Source: Tuctoria greenei (lineage: Eukaryota > Streptophyta > Magnoliopsida > Poales > Poaceae). From it: DNA of 64,000 nt. Shown piece after piece: positions 43,215 to 55,138 of the stretch. Numbering within the stretch: position 1 is the first letter of the stretch; each line of letters begins with the position of its first letter. The stretch spans positions 91,924,301 to 91,988,300 of the forward strand of contig JAYESD010000005.1 of assembly GCA_036927565.1 (NCBI GenBank), written 5' to 3'. Both the position numbers and the translations under genes were made by a program. The notes beneath the pieces were generated by a model. That model did no database searches. It was not told the origin of the DNA and saw nothing but the letters and a program-made list of their open reading frames with translations.

Positions 43215-44160
43215 GGCTAGAAAGAGACATAAGGATAGGTAAATGACAAAGCAAAAGGGATAGAATCATTGATCAATAGTTTGTATAGAAGTTAAGAGGT
43301 TAAAGCTATACAGGATCAGACTTGTCTGACTTGAAAGTTAGTATTAGACACACTGGGTCAAACTTGTCCAAAACAGATGTTAGACATATCTGACCTGCAT
43401 AGTTTTTGTACCAACAAGATTCTACCACAAGTTGTTAATCATGCTAGTGAGCAATTTCATTAACAAGAATACACCGACTTGTCACAAGATCCAAAAGAAT
43501 CAAGGAAAGAATGGAGAAGATACCTTGAAAAGAGGGGAGAGCGGAGAAGTTCTAAAGCGTTGTCGATCCTTACTTTGAGGAGATCAAACTCACACATTCA
43601 TCTCAAGAGTCTCAAAATCAATGATGATCTTGAGAGGGAGAGAGAGAACATGAGTGGGAGAGAGATTGATGTGAGGAGAGAGAGATGGAAGAGGAACCGT
43701 CGACCTCTTTTGGGGGCCGCAAAATTCCCACGTCGGACTTGTCTGACAAAAATGTTGGATAAGTCCAACAGTCTTCCCTAAATCCTAACTGACCCACGTC
43801 GGACTTGTCTAACTCAAGGGTCGGACATGTTTGACACAGTCAGACATGTCTGACTTATGAGTCAGATTTTTCCGACTCTCTCTGAATAGTTGCAGCTTGC
43901 AACTTGAGTTTTGAGGAGAGATCAAATAATTTGGACATTTTGGACAAGTTTTCACAAAAGATCTTTGCAAACATGGTCAGTAAGCAATCAACAACCAAAC
44001 TATGACCATAATTCACACAGATTCAATAATTTCAAATGGTTTTGTAGAAAATCGAGGGGGTGAGCTTTTCGCAAAGATGCATGAATTTTGAAGCAAATAC
44101 AAGTAACAATCAGATGTGCCAGACTCAAGCCACATTTCGAGAATCTAAGATATTGAGCTC
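43215..44160 (-). other. SireG2 spacer between pol and accessory ORF
   Basis: Non-coding. Sites of the TCGGACTTGTCTGA type cluster at 43730-43880 and again at 43310-43390. Between them is a CT-rich leader-like tract (minus CTCTCTCTCC, about 43700-43620). A possible 5' splice site TTTCAAG|GTATCTTC is at ~43530-43515 (minus). Confidence 0.55.
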
Positions 44161-44195
44161 ACTCCTAAGTTCACAAAATCTTTCTCATCTAAGGG

Positions 44196-47100
44196 CTAGG
44201 TAAAGATATTGGCCAATTGTTTTTTGGTTCTCACATGGGAAATCACTATGTCTCCTTTGATGGAGTGATCTCTCAAGAAATGGTGACGGATATCAATGTA
44301 CTTGGTCCTTGAATGCTCAACTGGATTGTGGGCTATTTTGATGGCACTCTCATTGTCACATAGAAGAGGCATATGGCGCAAGTTTATGCCATAGTCCCTA
44401 AGAGTTTGCCGCATCCAAAGAAGTTGTGCACAACAACTTCCGATTGTGACATACTTCGTTGTGGAGAGAGCAATAGAATTTTGTTTCTTTGAGGACCAAG
44501 ACACTAGGGACCTACCCAATAATTGGCAAGTCCCGGAGGTGCCCTTTCTATCTACTTTGCAGCCCGCATAATCTGCATCGGAATATCCAATGATATTAAA
44601 CTTGGATCCCTTGGGGTACCAAAGTCCTAGGCTTGGTGTGTGAACCAAATATCTAAGAATTCTCTTCACGGCGGTCAAATGACACACCTTAGGAGCGGCT
44701 TGAAATCGAGCACACATACAAACACTTATAATTATATCGGGCTTAGATGCACAAAGGTAAAGTAATGAACCTATCATGGAGTGATATACCTTTTGGTCCA
44801 CACTTGGACCATTTTCATTAAGGTCGAGGTGCCCATTGGTTCCCACTAGAGTCTTGATAGGTTTGGCTTTGTCCATGTCAAACTTCTTGAGGATGTCTTG
44901 TATGTACTTTGTTTGACTAATGAACGTGTCTTCCTTGAGTTGCTTCACTTGGAAACCTAGGAAGAACTTCAACTCCCCCACCATGAACATCTCAAACCTT
45001 TAGGTTGTGATCTTGGAAAACTCATCACAAATATATTTGGCAAACAAACAAATCATCATTAAAATGCTTAGTGAATAAAGTATAACTGGTCTTCCCAATT
45101 TTAAAATCATATTGAGTTAGAAAGTCCCTAAGGCACTCATACCAGGCTCTAGGAGCTTGTTTGAGACCATAAAGAGCCTTACACAATTTGTAGACATGGT
45201 TTAGAAAGTCTTGATCTTCAAAGCCGGGGGGGTTGCCCTATATACACCTCTTCTTTGATTGGACTGTTGAGAAAAGCACTCTTGACGTCCATTTGGTATA
45301 GCTTAAAATCATGGTGAGTAGCAAAGACAAGTAATATGCGAATTGATTCAAGCATAGCTACGGGAGCAAAGGTTTCATCAAAATCCAAACCTTCAACTTG
45401 TGAGTACCCCTTGGCCACAAATCGTGCTTTGTTCCTTGTAACCACCCCATGCTCATCTTGTTTGTTGCGGAATACCGACTTGGTGTCCGCAACATTTGCA
45501 TTTGGTCTCTTCACGAGGTCCCATACTTGGTTTCTTTAAAAGTTGTTGAGCTCTTCTTGCATGGCCACCATCCAATCCGGATCTCGTAGTGGTTCGTAAA
45601 CCTTATGAGGTTCCAAAGAGGAAACAAAAGGGTATTGCTCACAAAAATTTGCAACACGAGATCAAGTACATACCCACTTGGAGACGTCTCCAAGGATGTT
45701 GTCAATGGGATGGTCCCGTTGAATGCTCTGATGCAGTCTTGGGTGTGGAGCTTGAGTTCTTGGAACTTCATCACCTTCTTCCTCATCTTCTTCGTCTCCC
45801 CCTTGATCGATGCCTCCATTTCAATCTTGATCTTGTTGAAGTGCATCTTGAGGGTCTTGAGCTTTATCATGTGAGGAAGAGCTTGCTTGATTTGTGGGAT
45901 GGTCACTTGAGTCTTGAGGTTGTTCTTGTGGTCGAATGTCTCCAATTTCCATCCTCTCCATCACCACTTGTGGAGTCTCTTCTTGATGTAGCACACAACG
46001 ATCAACTTGCTACACTTGGGAGCCATCAGTCTCATCAAACACCACGTCACGTGCTACTTCAACAATCCCGTACGATTTCTTGAAGATATGATATGTGTAG
46101 GTGTTTGAGTCATAACCAAGCAAGAGACTCTCATCGGACTTTGGAGCAAACTTTGAAGTCCTAGGATTCTTGTTGAGAACATAGCATTTGCTCCCAAAAA
46201 CACAAAAATATGAAATGTTGGGTTGTTACCGGTTAGGAGCTCATAAGACGTCTTCTTCAATATGCGATGGAGATACAACCAGTTTATAGCATAGCAAGCG
46301 GTGTTAACCGCTTCCGCTAAACTCGTCCGACGTCTTGTACTCATCAAGCATGGTTCTAGACATTTCAATAAGAGTCCTATTCTACCTCCCGGCCACTCCA
46401 TTTTATTCAGGGGAGTAGGGGGCCGAGAACTCATGTTTGATGCCTTCTTCATAAAAAAAACTCTTCAACTTGAGTGTTCTTAAACTCAGTGTCATTGTCA
46501 CTCCTTATAGTCTTGATTTTCAAGAACTCATTTTGAGCTCTTCTCATGTACTTATTGAGGACACCTTGAGTCTCGCTCTTATCATGCAAAAAGAACATCC
46601 AAGTGTAATGTGAAAAATCATCAACAATTACAAGATCATATTTGTTATCACTAACACTTATTTAGGCGATTGGACCGAAGAGATTCATGTGTAGAAGCTC
46701 CAATAGTCTTGTTGTTGTCATGACGTTCTTGGATGGATGTTGAGCTTCAACTTGCTTTCCCGCTTGGCATGCGCTATGACCTATCCTTTTCAAAAACAAC
46801 ATTCTTCAAGCCACGTATGTGCTCGCCCTTAAGAAGTTTTTGCAAATTTCTCATCCCAACATGGGCTAGTATTCTATGCCAGAGCCACCCCATGTTGGTT
46901 TTTGCCATTAAGCACATGTCAAGTTGAGCTTTATCTACGGAGAAATCCACAAGATAGAGCTTTCCCTTGGGCACGCCCTTAAAGGCAATTGAGTCATTGC
47001 TCCTTCTTGTGACAGTCACACCCTCGTTAGTGAAAATACAATTATAACCTCTATCACATAGTTATGATATGGACAAAAAGTTATAATTGAGTGAATCAAC

Positions 47101-47310
47101 ATGTAAAACATGAGAAAGAGTATGATTAGGGGATATAGCAATTTTATTGGTTACAAGAATTTTCTCTTTGCTATTGTCCCCAAAGTAAATTCCTTCGCTT
47201 GGATCTTCATCTTTCTCATACTCCACGGATATTTTCCTCTCTCCGGTCATGTGATTTGTGCATCCACTATCAAATACCTACTTTGTCCCACTGGAGGAGT
47301 AAGCCTACAA
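44196..47310 (-). pseudogene. pol: pol (PR-INT-RT-RH) of SireG2, many lesions
   Basis: Protease D-S-G-C context at ~47285-47270. Integrase zinc region at 46880-46830 (WLWHRILAHVGMRNLQKLL). DDE-core fragments 46690-46060, with TLIEMSRTMLDEYKTSD near 46350. RT start at 45514-45218 (ARFVAKGYSQVEGLDFDETFAPV, LYQMDVKSAFLN) ends in a stop. The YVDD segment (~45060) is garbled. The RNase H frame 44990-44196 is open for 264 codons (FMVGELKFFLGFQVKQL, SDADYAGCKVDRKGTSG, DIRHHFLRDHSIKGD). The last third is much better kept than the RT core. Confidence 0.82.
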
Positions 47311-47319
47311 AATAGAGTT

Positions 47320-49613
47320 AAGCTTTGGTTTTAGGTATCCAAGCGGTGTTGGGTCCTTTGGTGTTAGTCAAAATGAACTTGGGCACCCACACGCAAGTTT
47401 TTGGACTCTTGCGGAGTGGCCCAACATACCTAGCATAAGGCTTGCCAAACTTGTTCCTTAATAAAACATATGAAGCATAAAAATAATGGAACAATGGATA
47501 AGGTTCATTTTTAGGTACGTTAAGTAAAGTAGCAATGTTCTTTTCCTTGTTGTGATATATACCTTCTTTGACAAAAACAATCAAGTCTTTTCCATTCTTG
47601 GGAGTCTTAGCATTTTGCTTCCTCTCCCAAGAATAACCAAGACCATCTTTGACAAGAGGATGTCTTGTGTTGGTATATGCACTTTGTGCATATGCCACAT
47701 TATCCTTGTCAAAGATGCCACATTTTGGTGCTTGCTTGTTTTGTGCCAATTTTAGCTCATCCTTTAGTTTGAAAATTAAGTTAGAGAATTTGCAAGCTTT
47801 GGTTGTTTCAGATTTGACATTTGTGGAAGATGACTTTTGGAGGAAGAAGGTGCATTGATCTTGAGAGACTCAACTTGTGTTTCAAGGATCTTGTTAACTT
47901 TTGTCAAGTTAACAAGTTCATCCTTTAGTACAATTGTTGTGTCCTCAAGATTTGATCAAGTTTCCTTGCTCAAAGCGTGTTCACGTTCAAGTGCCTTGCT
48001 TCTTTATCTTTCAAGATATAAGAGCTCCTCAAACTCTTGACATCTCTCCTTTTCTTTGATGAGCATGTCCTCTTGATGATTGATGATCTCTTCCTTCTCA
48101 AATATTTCATCTGAAACAACTTGTTCCTTTTCAAAGTGCTCTTACTCATATCTTTAAGCATGTGTTTATTTTCACTACTACTATCAAAGTTATCAAGCGA
48201 CAAAATTGAAGGAGATGGTTTAGAGTTAACCTTCTTTCTTCCCTCCTTGGCCATGAGGAATGTTGACCTTGAGCTCTCCAAGTTGGGGAAGAGCTTGTCC
48301 TCTGTGGATAACCTCTTCATGGCAATTGTTTCCACCTTGTCTTCATCTTCAGAGGAGGAGTCTTCATTTGAGTCCCACTCCTTTCCAAGGTGAGCTTGTC
48401 CCGATTGCTTTTTCTTCTTGAAGTATTTCTTCTCTGGGGACTTGCTCTCCTTCTTCCTCTTGTTATCCTCATGTGGGCAATCCACAATAAAGTGGTCGTA
48501 TTCCCCACAATTGTAACAAGCCCTCTTTCCTCTTGTCCTGGACTTGTCCTTATTCTTGTTATCATTATGGTAGCTCACTTTCCTCCTTCTCATCATCCTC
48601 TTGAACTTGTTGTTGAAGAGCGCCTCTTCCTTGTCGGTGTTGAGGTTCTCTTCATCACTTTCTTCTTGTTCTTGGAATTTAGATGGTGTTGCTTTGAATG
48701 CAACATCCTTCTTCATCGAGGAGGTGAGCTTTTGAAGATCATTGTAGAACATATCCTCTCACTCCACCATCTCATGGTTGATGATTCTCCCAAGCACTTC
48801 TTCTGGAGTCATTTGGTGAACCTCAGTCTCTCACAGATCGTGGAGTGAAGGGCAACATTTCGAGGCATGAATGCTCGAGTCATCCTCTTCACCACTTCGT
48901 GGTCCATCCATCGGGTGCATACATATGAACGGCTCTTGTTGATGAGGACCTTGAGGCATTTGTACATGTCTTAGGGGGTCTCACCATCCATGATGGTGAA
49001 CCTAACAAGTTCTTCGATCATCTCGATCTTCACCTCCCTTTATGACTCGGTCCCCTTCATGTGCCGTCTTGAGCGTGTCCCAAATGTCCTTGGCCATCTC
49101 CAATCCATCGACTCGATTGAATTCTTCTCAAGTTAAGGAGGTGGTGATCACTCCAACCGCTTGAGCATTACGCTGGAGTAGGATAGCTTGCTCCGGGGTA
49201 ATGCCATCCTCATTCCTTGGAAGATGCACATCTGTCAACACAATTTGCCACAAACTAGGGTTTAAGGAAATTAGGTGCATCTTTATATTATTCTTCCACA
49301 TTGTATAATCATTTCAATCAAATTGAGAAGGTTTTCCCATGGGAATAGATAAATAATGATTGTTGGAAGTTAAGAACTCATAATTGAAAGGATATCGGGA
49401 GTAGTCTTGTGAACCACTCCCATAGATGTACTTGGTCTCATTAGTCGCCTTGGTCTCCTTCTTGGAAAGACCTAGCTTTTCATGAAGTCGTGCCTTGAGT
49501 TGGCGGACTTGTCCATCGTCATTGGGATCATCTTGAAGCACGTCGATGTTCTTCGTCTTGTCATCTCTGTTGACGATCATCAGGACCTTGTTTTCAGCCC
49601 TTTCGGCCATCAT
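47320..49613 (-). pseudogene. gag: gag and long Gag-Pol linker of SireG2, broken
   Basis: ATG 49613 begins a charged N-terminus (MMAERAENKVLMIVNRDD) containing a KLGLSKKETKATNETK stretch. The SIRE Gag core starts near 49360 (HYLSIPMGKPSQFD, shared with SireG1) and is riddled with stops to ~48760. The frame 48752-47970 is open for 260 codons. It has the zinc knuckle CYNCGEYDHFIVDC near 48520 (intact Cys-Cys-His-Cys), Lys/Ser/Glu-rich repeats and coiled coil. A linker (47749-47318) precedes protease. SireG1 lacks this linker. Confidence 0.8.
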
Positions 49614-49648
49614 TTCTACCAGTGGTTAGACCCTTGATGGAGAGATCT

Positions 49649-49660
49649 GCTCTGATACCA
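49649..49660 (-). other. Primer-binding site (tRNA-iMet), SireG2
   Basis: Minus strand TGGTATCAGAGC, a perfect 12-base match to the standard plant initiator site. Confidence 0.92.
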
Positions 49661-50430
49661 ACAGAAAGTAGCCTAGAGAGAGGTGAATAGGCGATAATCG
49701 AAAATCTAGACTTAATTAAATAATTGTCCTGTCAATACAAGTCGGACTTGTTTGACTGGAAATCAGACTTGTCTGACTAAAGTCAGACAAGTTTGTCTCA
49801 GCTCGAACAAGTCCGACTGAATCTACAGGAAAGTACTAGAAATGAAGTTTTTATGTAATCTAGTGAATGGAAATACGTCCTAGCAGTTCTAGTTGTTGAT
49901 GAAAACAAGATTAAGTGCTAGAAACAAAGTAAACCTAGATGATCACTAGAAAGTAAGAACTTTGCAGAAACGTAAATGGAGATAATGGACAAGAGATTTT
50001 TCTCCCGAGGTTCGGTTACGAAAAAACCTATGTCCCCATTGAGAAGTCCACAAAGGACCGGGCTTAAAAGCCCTAACCTCGCCAGGACGCCCCAAGGGTC
50101 AACTCTTTGATTTTTCCACTATCACAAGAGATTATAAACTTCCGCGAATGAAGAAATCACACGAGAAATCACCGAGGCGATGCCTAACCGTCTAGGGGAG
50201 AACCCCAAGAGTATCTAATAATGAATCATGAAGAAACTCAGCGAATCAAATGTTGCTCAACCCCCGGTGGGCTCCTCTTTCCGAGTCTCGCAATCACTCC
50301 TTCAATCTTCCCCAAAAATGTTGGATTTGGGCTCAAGAGGGTGAAGAAGAAGAGAGGAGGCTTTCTTGAGGGCTTGAGCGGCTCCAAGAGTTTCTCCAGG
50401 GTTAGGCTTGGTTTGGGGATGAAATCCCCA

Positions 50431-50440
50431 ACTATTTATA
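50431..50440 (-). promoter_or_regulatory. TATA box of the SireG2 LTR
   Basis: Minus strand TATAAATAGT, with the palindrome array directly upstream. Confidence 0.75.
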
Positions 50441-50474
50441 CTCCAAAAGTGTTTTTAGCCGTTTGATGACAACC

Positions 50475-50940
50475 CACGTCGGACGAGTCTGACATAATCT
50501 CGGACATGTCTGACCTGCTGATATCAGAATTAGTATGACTACCCTCTTCGGTTTGAATCTGTGCACAAAAGCCATGTCGGACAAGTCCGACTAACATTGT
50601 ACATGTCTGACATGCAATGTGAGGTTTTTCAACTCAGACAATTCCGAGGCACTAAGTCAGAAAAGTCTACCTTGAACATGTTCGGCCCATTTCGGACATG
50701 TCTGAATTCGAACAGAGACTTCTCAGACATGTCTGAACCCCATCTCGGACAATTTCGAGTTTCAAACACTTAGAAAATTTTCTAAGTGAAGTACCTCAGG
50801 CATGTCCGACCCACTTTGGACATGTCTAAATTCCAACAGAAGGATTTCAGACATGTCCAACATACAAATTCGGACATGTCTGAATTCCACCAGAGAGTTT
50901 TCGGACTTATCCGGCCCAAGGTGTGGGACAAGTCCGAACC
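50475..50940 (-). promoter_or_regulatory. Array of TCGGAC-NN-GTC(C/T)GA palindromes, SireG2 LTR
   Basis: About fourteen sites in ~465 bp, mostly with AT in the centre (CGGACATGTCTGA), some AA or GA. They start ~35 bp upstream of the TATA box. Each repeat includes longer flanks (…AATTC, …CCAACAGA), so the array also looks like a decayed ~60-80 bp tandem repeat. Confidence 0.82.
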
Positions 50941-51217
50941 TGACACAAAGGGTTTTTCTAAAACCTACCCAAGAGGTTGAGCTCCCATTTGACTCACTAA
51001 GTTTCCACGCGTCGTGGCCCTCTTGATAGTACGAATTTTCCTATGACTCAAGGAAAAATGATAAACCTTTTTCTACTCCACTTTTCACGCCTTTTCTCCT
51101 TTTTCGTGAATTTCACCCCGTACTAAATTTTCTGCACAAACTCAACCAAACTCATTGGCTCTTGAATTGCTTATCATTAATCTACCAAAACCCACAAGGG
51201 ACCTAGATGTTCTTTCA

Positions 51218-52659
51218 GTTACTTTTCTAACTTAGGATATATGGCTATTCAAAGTTCAACTTATTTCTGGCTGATTCTGATAGCACCTATGCATATGTAC
51301 CAGTTTCCACTCGAAATTCTAAATGTTTATAGGCCTAATTTGGGACAACATTGAATTACAAAGTGGTAGCAAGTTTTCTTCAATTCCCAGAACTGTATCA
51401 TAATACTCCAAAAGAGGCTCCTACAGGCAGATATTGCAAAAAGACAGAGACTAGTCCCATAATTCAGTAAATTGCAGCGATTTTGGTCTATAGGGATTTT
51501 CACCAGTTTGATATGATTTTATGACCTGGAGGTCAAAAGAGAAGTTGTAGGGGACTCCTCAACCTTTCCAGAACTGTTTCGCACACTTGCATTGGTGGAG
51601 CCTATTAGGAGACATTCACTGTCAAAGTTAAGCAACTTGCTGCCAATACCAGACAGTGAAGTGTAAGTATTCTAGATTTTTTAGTTGGTTCAGTCTTCAT
51701 GCTTCAATCACGGAACTTTGTCATTAGAGTTAACCAAAAAATTGTAAATTATAGTTACATTCTCAAAACGGACTTGAATTGTCAACGTCCGATATAACCC
51801 CAATGACATGTCGGTACTACGTGCCTCACCAAATAGAAAAACCTAAGCAGATTACCTCCGGCATATACGTCTTATAGGTGGCACTAAAATCAAGCACTCG
51901 CAAATGTTTTCTACTCGTAAAACGTTTAACGCGGTTAATGTACCAGCATAGGACACACAATTTATAGAAGACTCATTATGGTGCCGTATGGCACAGCCCG
52001 CACGGGTGGTCATTTCAGGCAGTCACAATAATATATCAGTTCCAATCTAACGTCTTGTATCATTCCATACAGGCCGTCCTCGAGGAGAACATGTCTCAAG
52101 AAACATGATCGCATTTTAACACCACACGACGGGGAACCCGAGTAGAGCGTGAACGGGTCGTCACAGTTTGGAATTTTCTCAGCTCAACAGATGCCACCTA
52201 CTGCTCCATAAGAGCTAAGGCACGCCGATGGCAAGCGCTGCGTATGCCCCTTTGAACAATGAACATTCAAGAGTTCATACTATCGCTTTTTTGACCACAC
52301 GACGGGGTATCCATGCTTTTGCCTGAAGCACGTCGAGGAGCAGCATTTGCATATGCTCTCAAAACCATGAAGAGATTCAGAGACTCATATTAACTCCTGT
52401 GTCAAGCCACAGGGGACAATCACCATACTATCTCTCATACGTGGGAGCTTTCCGCAATTGATCCGCTTGCTTGTGGTCTACCTTACCTCTTATCTGATGT
52501 CGGAGTGTCGTTACTGAATATAATAACAAGTATGTTAGCTTGCCACCTTAAGTAATTATGCTAATATTAGTTCTTATGTACCACATAGTATCGAATCCTC
52601 ACTCATAACTCTATAGTTTTGAAAATATGTTCCTTTTCAGGTGCACTAATCCTAATGTA
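51218..52659. other. Unassigned non-coding stretch
   Basis: No convincing ORF on either strand. Two related blocks contain CACACGACGGGG (about 52125 and 52295) and CGTC-GAGGAG-CA words (about 52075 and 52330), suggesting degenerate ~200-bp repeats. The right part may be the leader of the element whose LTR starts at 52672. Confidence 0.5.
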
Positions 52660-53858
52660 GCTCTGATACGATGCTGTGAGGACCAGAGTCCACACAAACC
52701 AAGAATCACATGTCTGTGATGCGATACCCAATAGCACAACACAGAAAAGGACACATAACACATAACCTAAGTGAGCAACTTTCATTATTCTTAGAGTTTT
52801 ATAATGTAGGATCTAAGAGCACGTAAAAATATACCAAAGGGTGGTGAATGGTAGATTAAAACTTTTTCAGCGGAAGGAACAAAAACTAATCTGATAAAGA
52901 AACTATGTGTGTGACCTATCTAGATGAGTTCAACCGTGAAAAAACTATTATAGATTGTAGATAATCAAGTCATGGAGACACCACAACAAGAATCACGAGA
53001 AATCGTCGAGCAAAACTCAAGTTATGACCGAAACCCTAGCAAAGGTCATTCTGTTCTAACAAAGAACAAACAGATTTTCTACGCTTCCAAGAAGCTTGTG
53101 TAACTCAAAAACACAAATCCAATGATCGTGAAATTTTCACAGGTGATAGAGTATTGAGTTTTGCATACAACACAAAAAGAAATCACGTCAATTGGATCTG
53201 TAAAACTTAAGTTGCAATCAAAACAATAAAGAAAGGTCGGGTAGCACAGAAACTCAACGAGAAAGACTTGATAAAAACAAGTCGGAGGCACAAAAGCTCA
53301 TCTAAACTACGATCTTTTATTCAAAGAAACACAAGCGGAACAGTCCCAAATTTATCTTAACAAGCTCTGGCCTCCCTTGCTTATATAACTAGCCCTTAGG
53401 CAACCCCAATCCTAACTAGGACTCTAATCCTACTTGGACTCTAACTCAAACTTACCATAACTACTTAGGACTCTTCCATACGCAGATAGAAGCAATCCCA
53501 AGACTTTCAAACACTTTAGTAATGTATCCCATATTCCTAAAACAACTCTGCTTCGTGTCCAACACGAATTCTAAAAAAAAAACCAACTCAATCTTTCCAT
53601 ATTTGAGCCATAATCGACTTAGCCGCAGCCTGAGTCCATAATCCAGCCGAGTGTACCTTTCCGACCACATCTTCACGTCTATATCTCTTCATTATGTCTT
53701 AGAACCATGTTATCATGTCCATGCACTTCTTGAACACGTGCAAACACCTTCCAACAACATCCACGCTACCTTCATACGTATTGTTCTTGACCCAAACATG
53801 TTGCGTGACCTCTCGATAACTAAACCACAATTCCTCGCGAACCTGGTTGTTGAACGTC
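52660..53858 (-). repeat. Primer site and LTR of an unidentified element
   Basis: Minus strand ...TCACAGCA at 52672 is followed by TCGTATCAGAGC (52671-52660), one mismatch from the iMet site. The LTR carries TATATAA near 53388-53382 and AATAAAA about 70 bp further (minus). The outer end is uncertain; TGACGTTC at 53858 is a guess. No partner LTR in the window. Confidence 0.55.
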
Positions 53859-53899
53859 ATCTTCTCCCTAAGACTAGTTCAATAGATCCCGTCACACGC

Positions 53900-55078
53900 G
53901 GCCGATCTCTGCTGCCCTCCCCGGTGCGGCATCGTCGCCATTGGGCTCCGCCATGCTGCCTCGACAATGCATGGTGTAGGCATCAATCCCCGTCGCCGGC
54001 TCCCAGGCGCGTCCATTCGAGAGAGGACCATCGGTTCCCCTACACTGGCAGCACTGTTAAGTTGACGGAGCGTCGTCGTCCCATGTCGCTCTCACCACTG
54101 CGCCACGGGAGTTGGGACCAAAGATGAGGACGCTCGCTGACTCAGCGTCCAAAGGCCTTCCCTGCTAAGCAACCTGCTGTCTTCGCCTGTGATGGCCCGA
54201 CAACCGAGGTCCGGGGTAAAGACTCTGTCGAACACACTGCGCCTGAAGCTGGGCCCATCTCTACCCCTGCCTCTGCTGCATCTAACCGAACAAGTCCAAG
54301 GAAGTCTGTCGCTGACCCCCTTCCGGTCTCCCAGCTCGGCCCCAAAGCTTGCTCTGCTTCTTCGCAGGGCTTCCTCTCGCGGTTAAAAAGGACCTCAAGA
54401 CCTAGTCACTGCACCTCCCATGGTCCTGCCACCTGCAGTGAGTAACGTCCCTATGGGACTTGCTCCGGGGGAAATTGCGGCCATGGCTATCACCTCCAGC
54501 TTGTCGTGCCAGCCTCAAGCGTCCAGCCCACAACCTGCTCAGGCCCAGCTTGTTGCCTCCTCCTTGCTAGGCCAGTCTCCAGCACCCGGCCCACAACAAG
54601 CTCAGGCCCAGTCCGTCGCCTCCTTTCTGTTAGGCCACTCTCAAGTGCTCAGCTCTCAGCCTGCTCAGGACCAGCCCGACAGGACCATTGAGGACTCCTA
54701 CTGTACCCGAATCTTCAAATCAGTCTCTCCCGCCCTTCTGCCCATACCGGCTCCATAGCGCCCTCAGTGTCCTCCTCCACGCGCCCATTCTGTCCCTGTT
54801 CCACCATCCCGTCGAAGTGTCAGACAAGCGAAGCAACAGACGCTTATCCCTGTGGCGCAACGTGCAACACACATGCTCATCTGCCAATTGGATCTGGCGG
54901 GCGTGGAAGAGCCCATTGGAGAGGAGGTTTTATAGAAGTACGCTGCAATGTACATGAAGCCGCTTCCACCCAGAGCCTTGTCAGCAATTCGCAATCTCAC
55001 TGGCCTGGCTAACAACTCACATTCACATGCCACGACCGCACTGGTGGGAGATGAACTGGCTGCACAAGCTATGGCGAC
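53900..55078 (+). pseudogene. L1 ORF1-like protein, broken
   Basis: Pro/Ser/Gln-rich segments in shifting frames. They include a 23-residue tandem repeat (QPAQAQLVASSLLGQSPAPG...) at 54506-54680. The end has a basic helix and Leu-rich part (RRSVRQAKQQTLIPVAQRA, then MLICQLDLAG) and stops near 55078. Such tails precede the endonuclease ORF in grass L1s. Role: RNA-binding partner of the L1 RNP by family knowledge; no zinc knuckle is visible. Confidence 0.55.
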
Positions 55079-55138
55079 TTGATCTCAGAGGCCGCTAAAC
55101 GGGCTTGATCTCAAGTGTTGTTGCTGCTATTATCAGAC

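Larger units (their letters stand above)
42937..51217 (-). mobile_element. SireG2: SIRE/Opie-type Ty1/copia element, 3' end lost
   Basis: Minus-strand order: 5' LTR (51217-49663), iMet primer site, gag, protease, integrase, RT, RNase H, spacer with palindrome sites, start of an accessory ORF. It is truncated at 42937 by the palindrome. It faces SireG1. All reading frames are broken. Confidence 0.85.
49663..51217 (-). repeat. 5' LTR of SireG2 (about 1555 bp)
   Basis: Minus strand begins TGAAAGAACATCTAGG at 51217 and ends ...TACTTTCT next to the primer site; the terminal CA appears to have become CT. The inner end is therefore certain to within two or three bases. No second LTR remains in the window. 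Confidence 0.75.

Noticed and set aside
43479..43781. Arg/Glu-rich host gene
   Set aside because: The opposite strand is a CT-rich leader within the SireG2 spacer; no homologous frame in SireG1.
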